The notes beneath the pieces were generated by a model. It had not been told where the DNA came from, did not search any database, and was given only the letters and a program-made list of their open reading frames with translations. A stretch of DNA of 64,000 bases, taken from positions 1-64,000 of the forward strand of contig CAZCIX010000005.1 of the NCBI GenBank assembly GCA_964498835.1, written 5' to 3'. Positions within the stretch are counted from its first letter, which is position 1; the number at the start of each line of letters is the position of its first letter. The translations under genes were made by a program, and so were the position numbers. Positions 62,952 through 64,000 of this stretch are shown here, in pieces. The stretch is from JAGKXB01 sp964498835. GTDB taxonomy: Bacteria > Pseudomonadota > Gammaproteobacteria > Burkholderiales > Burkholderiaceae_D.

Positions 62952-64000
62952 TCAATTTGTATCAAGTTTCACTAAATGTACCTTTCCTTGTAGCTGGCCG
63001 ACATTCTTTATCTGTGCCACCACTGAGCGTTTCGGCACGACAAAGCTCAACGATCGCTCGTCTAACCCCAGTTTTCTGGTAAGAATTGGCCAATAGAATC
63101 TGTCGATACCCAACAAAATTCGTACCGCGACGCCAGCAAGCAGATCCTCAGAAAAATGGTGTGGTGCCTGTGATGCCAGTACCAGCGAAATACCGTACTT
63201 ACGCGCCTCTAAGATCAGCTTATTCAAAATATGGTCCGGGTCGTCGTTCACGTACAAGTGTGCCTCGTCAACCACCAGCATTTCTACAACATCACTTTGT
63301 TGACCACGTTGGATTGCCTCGCTAAAAATAGATTCCAAGCGCACTGTCATGAATAATTTCTTCTCATCATTCGAGAGTGCTTTGATGTCGTAATGCCAAA
63401 CCGCTGCGTGCGAATTAAAAGGCGGTGGCGTGCTACGGAAAATACCGATGGAATTTAAATTTTCGAGCCGATCAACAATAGACTTGAGTACATCGCTGCT
63501 GTCATACTTGATGATGTCCTCTAACTCGCGGCCGGTGCGAATCTCGTTCAGATAGCCGGTGAATGAGGCCAGTACCTTCTTGCGCGCCTGATCGATCTGC
63601 TTTTGCAATTCGCTATCAGATAACTCCTCACCACGCTTAGCCGCTGCCATCTGTTTTGCGTGCAAGGTCTTGGCTAAACGATTCACTTCTTCCAAATAGT
63701 GCATCGTTGCCGTGTTGGTCCCGAAGAACATAGAGTTAAGCCTCTTTTTCGCGAAACGAACCGCGTCTAGCACAGTCGGGTGCCGCTTACCAAAGTGCTT
63801 CGGTCCCCAGCGTAACAAACCATCGACGTGGCCGCCATCATGCACCCACCACGACTTTAAATCACCATCGAATTGTGCGCCTGCTGCACGTGCACGATCC
63901 TTTTCCTCAAATGGAACATCGAGATAAATCCTACCCTTTTTTATACTGGCTGGCAGTGACTCTTGGCCCAACCACCATGTAGCCGGGTCATCAATCTTGA
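62952..64000 (-). CDS. HerA/VirB4-like ATPase with DUF5710 domain, C-terminal part (runs off right edge)
   Basis: The frame is open to the window edge (KIDDPATWWLGQESLPAS at the edge), so the start and the Walker A motif are outside. A DUF5710 block (PFEEKDRARAAGAQFDGDLKSWWV) is followed by a helical region and the Walker B LVVDEAHLYVN, then ILEARKYGISLVLASQAPHHF and a final RSVVAQIKNVGQLQGKVHLVK. This is the end of a HerA/FtsK-type ATPase, as found in conjugative or mobilisable elements. It may be a second DNA pump or a helper ATPase. Confidence 0.7.
   Translation of the reverse strand, partial: KIDDPATWWLGQESLPASIKKGRIYLDVPFEEKDRARAAGAQFDGDLKSWWVHDGGHVDGLLRWGPKHFGKRHPTVLDAVRFAKKRLNSMFFGTNTATMHYLEEVNRLAKTLHAKQMAAAKRGEELSDSELQKQIDQARKKVLASFTGYLNEIRTGRELEDIIKYDSSDVLKSIVDRLENLNSIGIFRSTPPPFNSHAAVWHYDIKALSNDEKKLFMTVRLESIFSEAIQRGQQSDVVEMLVVDEAHLYVNDDPDHILNKLILEARKYGISLVLASQAPHHFSEDLLAGVAVRILLGIDRFYWPILTRKLGLDERSLSFVVPKRSVVAQIKNVGQLQGKVHLVKLDTN

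Noticed and set aside
1..64000. Integrative conjugative element
   Set aside because: No tyrosine or large serine integrase and no att-like repeats with tRNA were found in the window; DnaA boxes and ParA point to a plasmid. The remaining sequence could change this.
1..64000. CRISPR arrays and tRNA genes
   Set aside because: No regularly spaced repeats and no cloverleaf-like sequence were noticed on either strand.

Overview
The window reads as roughly 64 kb of a large conjugative plasmid from a proteobacterium, most likely a betaproteobacterium. This host call is an inference from the RK2/IncP-like transfer logic: a MOBP relaxase and nic site, a KorA-like regulator, KfrB-type domains and a TraB nitrilase. 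No integrase, rRNA or tRNA gene was seen. A paired DnaA-box region next to ParA-type genes favours a plasmid over an integrative element. Base composition looks close to balanced by eye, with short, very AT-rich blocks between operons.

Layout. (1) 1-9964, minus strand: a VirB-type type IV secretion operon in the order virB11-virB2-virB3-virB4-(two unknown small proteins)-virB5-(small lipoprotein)-virB6-virB8-virB9-virB10; virB10 runs off the left edge. (2) 10120-11541, plus strand: a PilL-like (TcpQ-domain) protein and a small XRE regulator. (3) 25020-11599, minus strand: an R64-type thin type IV pilus operon: a TcpQ-domain PilL, pilN, pilP, pilO, pilQ, pilR, pilS, a PilT-like ATPase, pilM, pilV, a second PilT-like ATPase, a glycine-rich exported protein and a TPR/glycosyltransferase protein. 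(4) 25442-30714, minus strand: a possible replication protein, an XRE regulator, a TraB-type nitrilase, a membrane protein and two paralogous ParA-type ATPases. (5) 30715-31155: candidate oriV with two inverted perfect DnaA boxes. (6) 31198-43645: accessory island with an OmpA-type lipoprotein, a DUF1016 nuclease, a 776-aa PDDEXK-type protein, a Gabija (gajAB) defence pair followed by a proteasome-like Ntn hydrolase, a resolvase/WGR pair and an IS remnant. (7) 43766-47539: a DNA-binding protein, oriT, a MobC/TraJ-like relaxosome protein and a MOBP relaxase. (8) 47662-64000, minus strand: a 2043-aa methyltransferase/helicase, a membrane Mrr-type nuclease, VirB1, the VirD4 coupling protein, a TOPRIM primase-like protein, an LPD7 protein, a KorA-KfrB fusion and a HerA/VirB4-like ATPase that runs off the right edge.

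How it works together. The MobC/TraJ-like protein and the relaxase would nick oriT near 44867/44868. The VirD4 protein would pass the relaxosome to the VirB channel. VirB1 opens the wall and the thin pilus stabilises mating. From the nick polarity, the accessory/defence island should enter the recipient early and the relaxase gene last.

Two features tie the element together. The first is a 16-bp palindrome, TTTCCRACGTYGGAAA, found at 12 scattered places, mostly operon promoters, but absent from the accessory island and from the interior of the pil operon. The second is a KfrB-like C-terminal domain carried by six otherwise unrelated transfer proteins. These, and the proteasome-like gene beside Gabija, are the most interesting observations.
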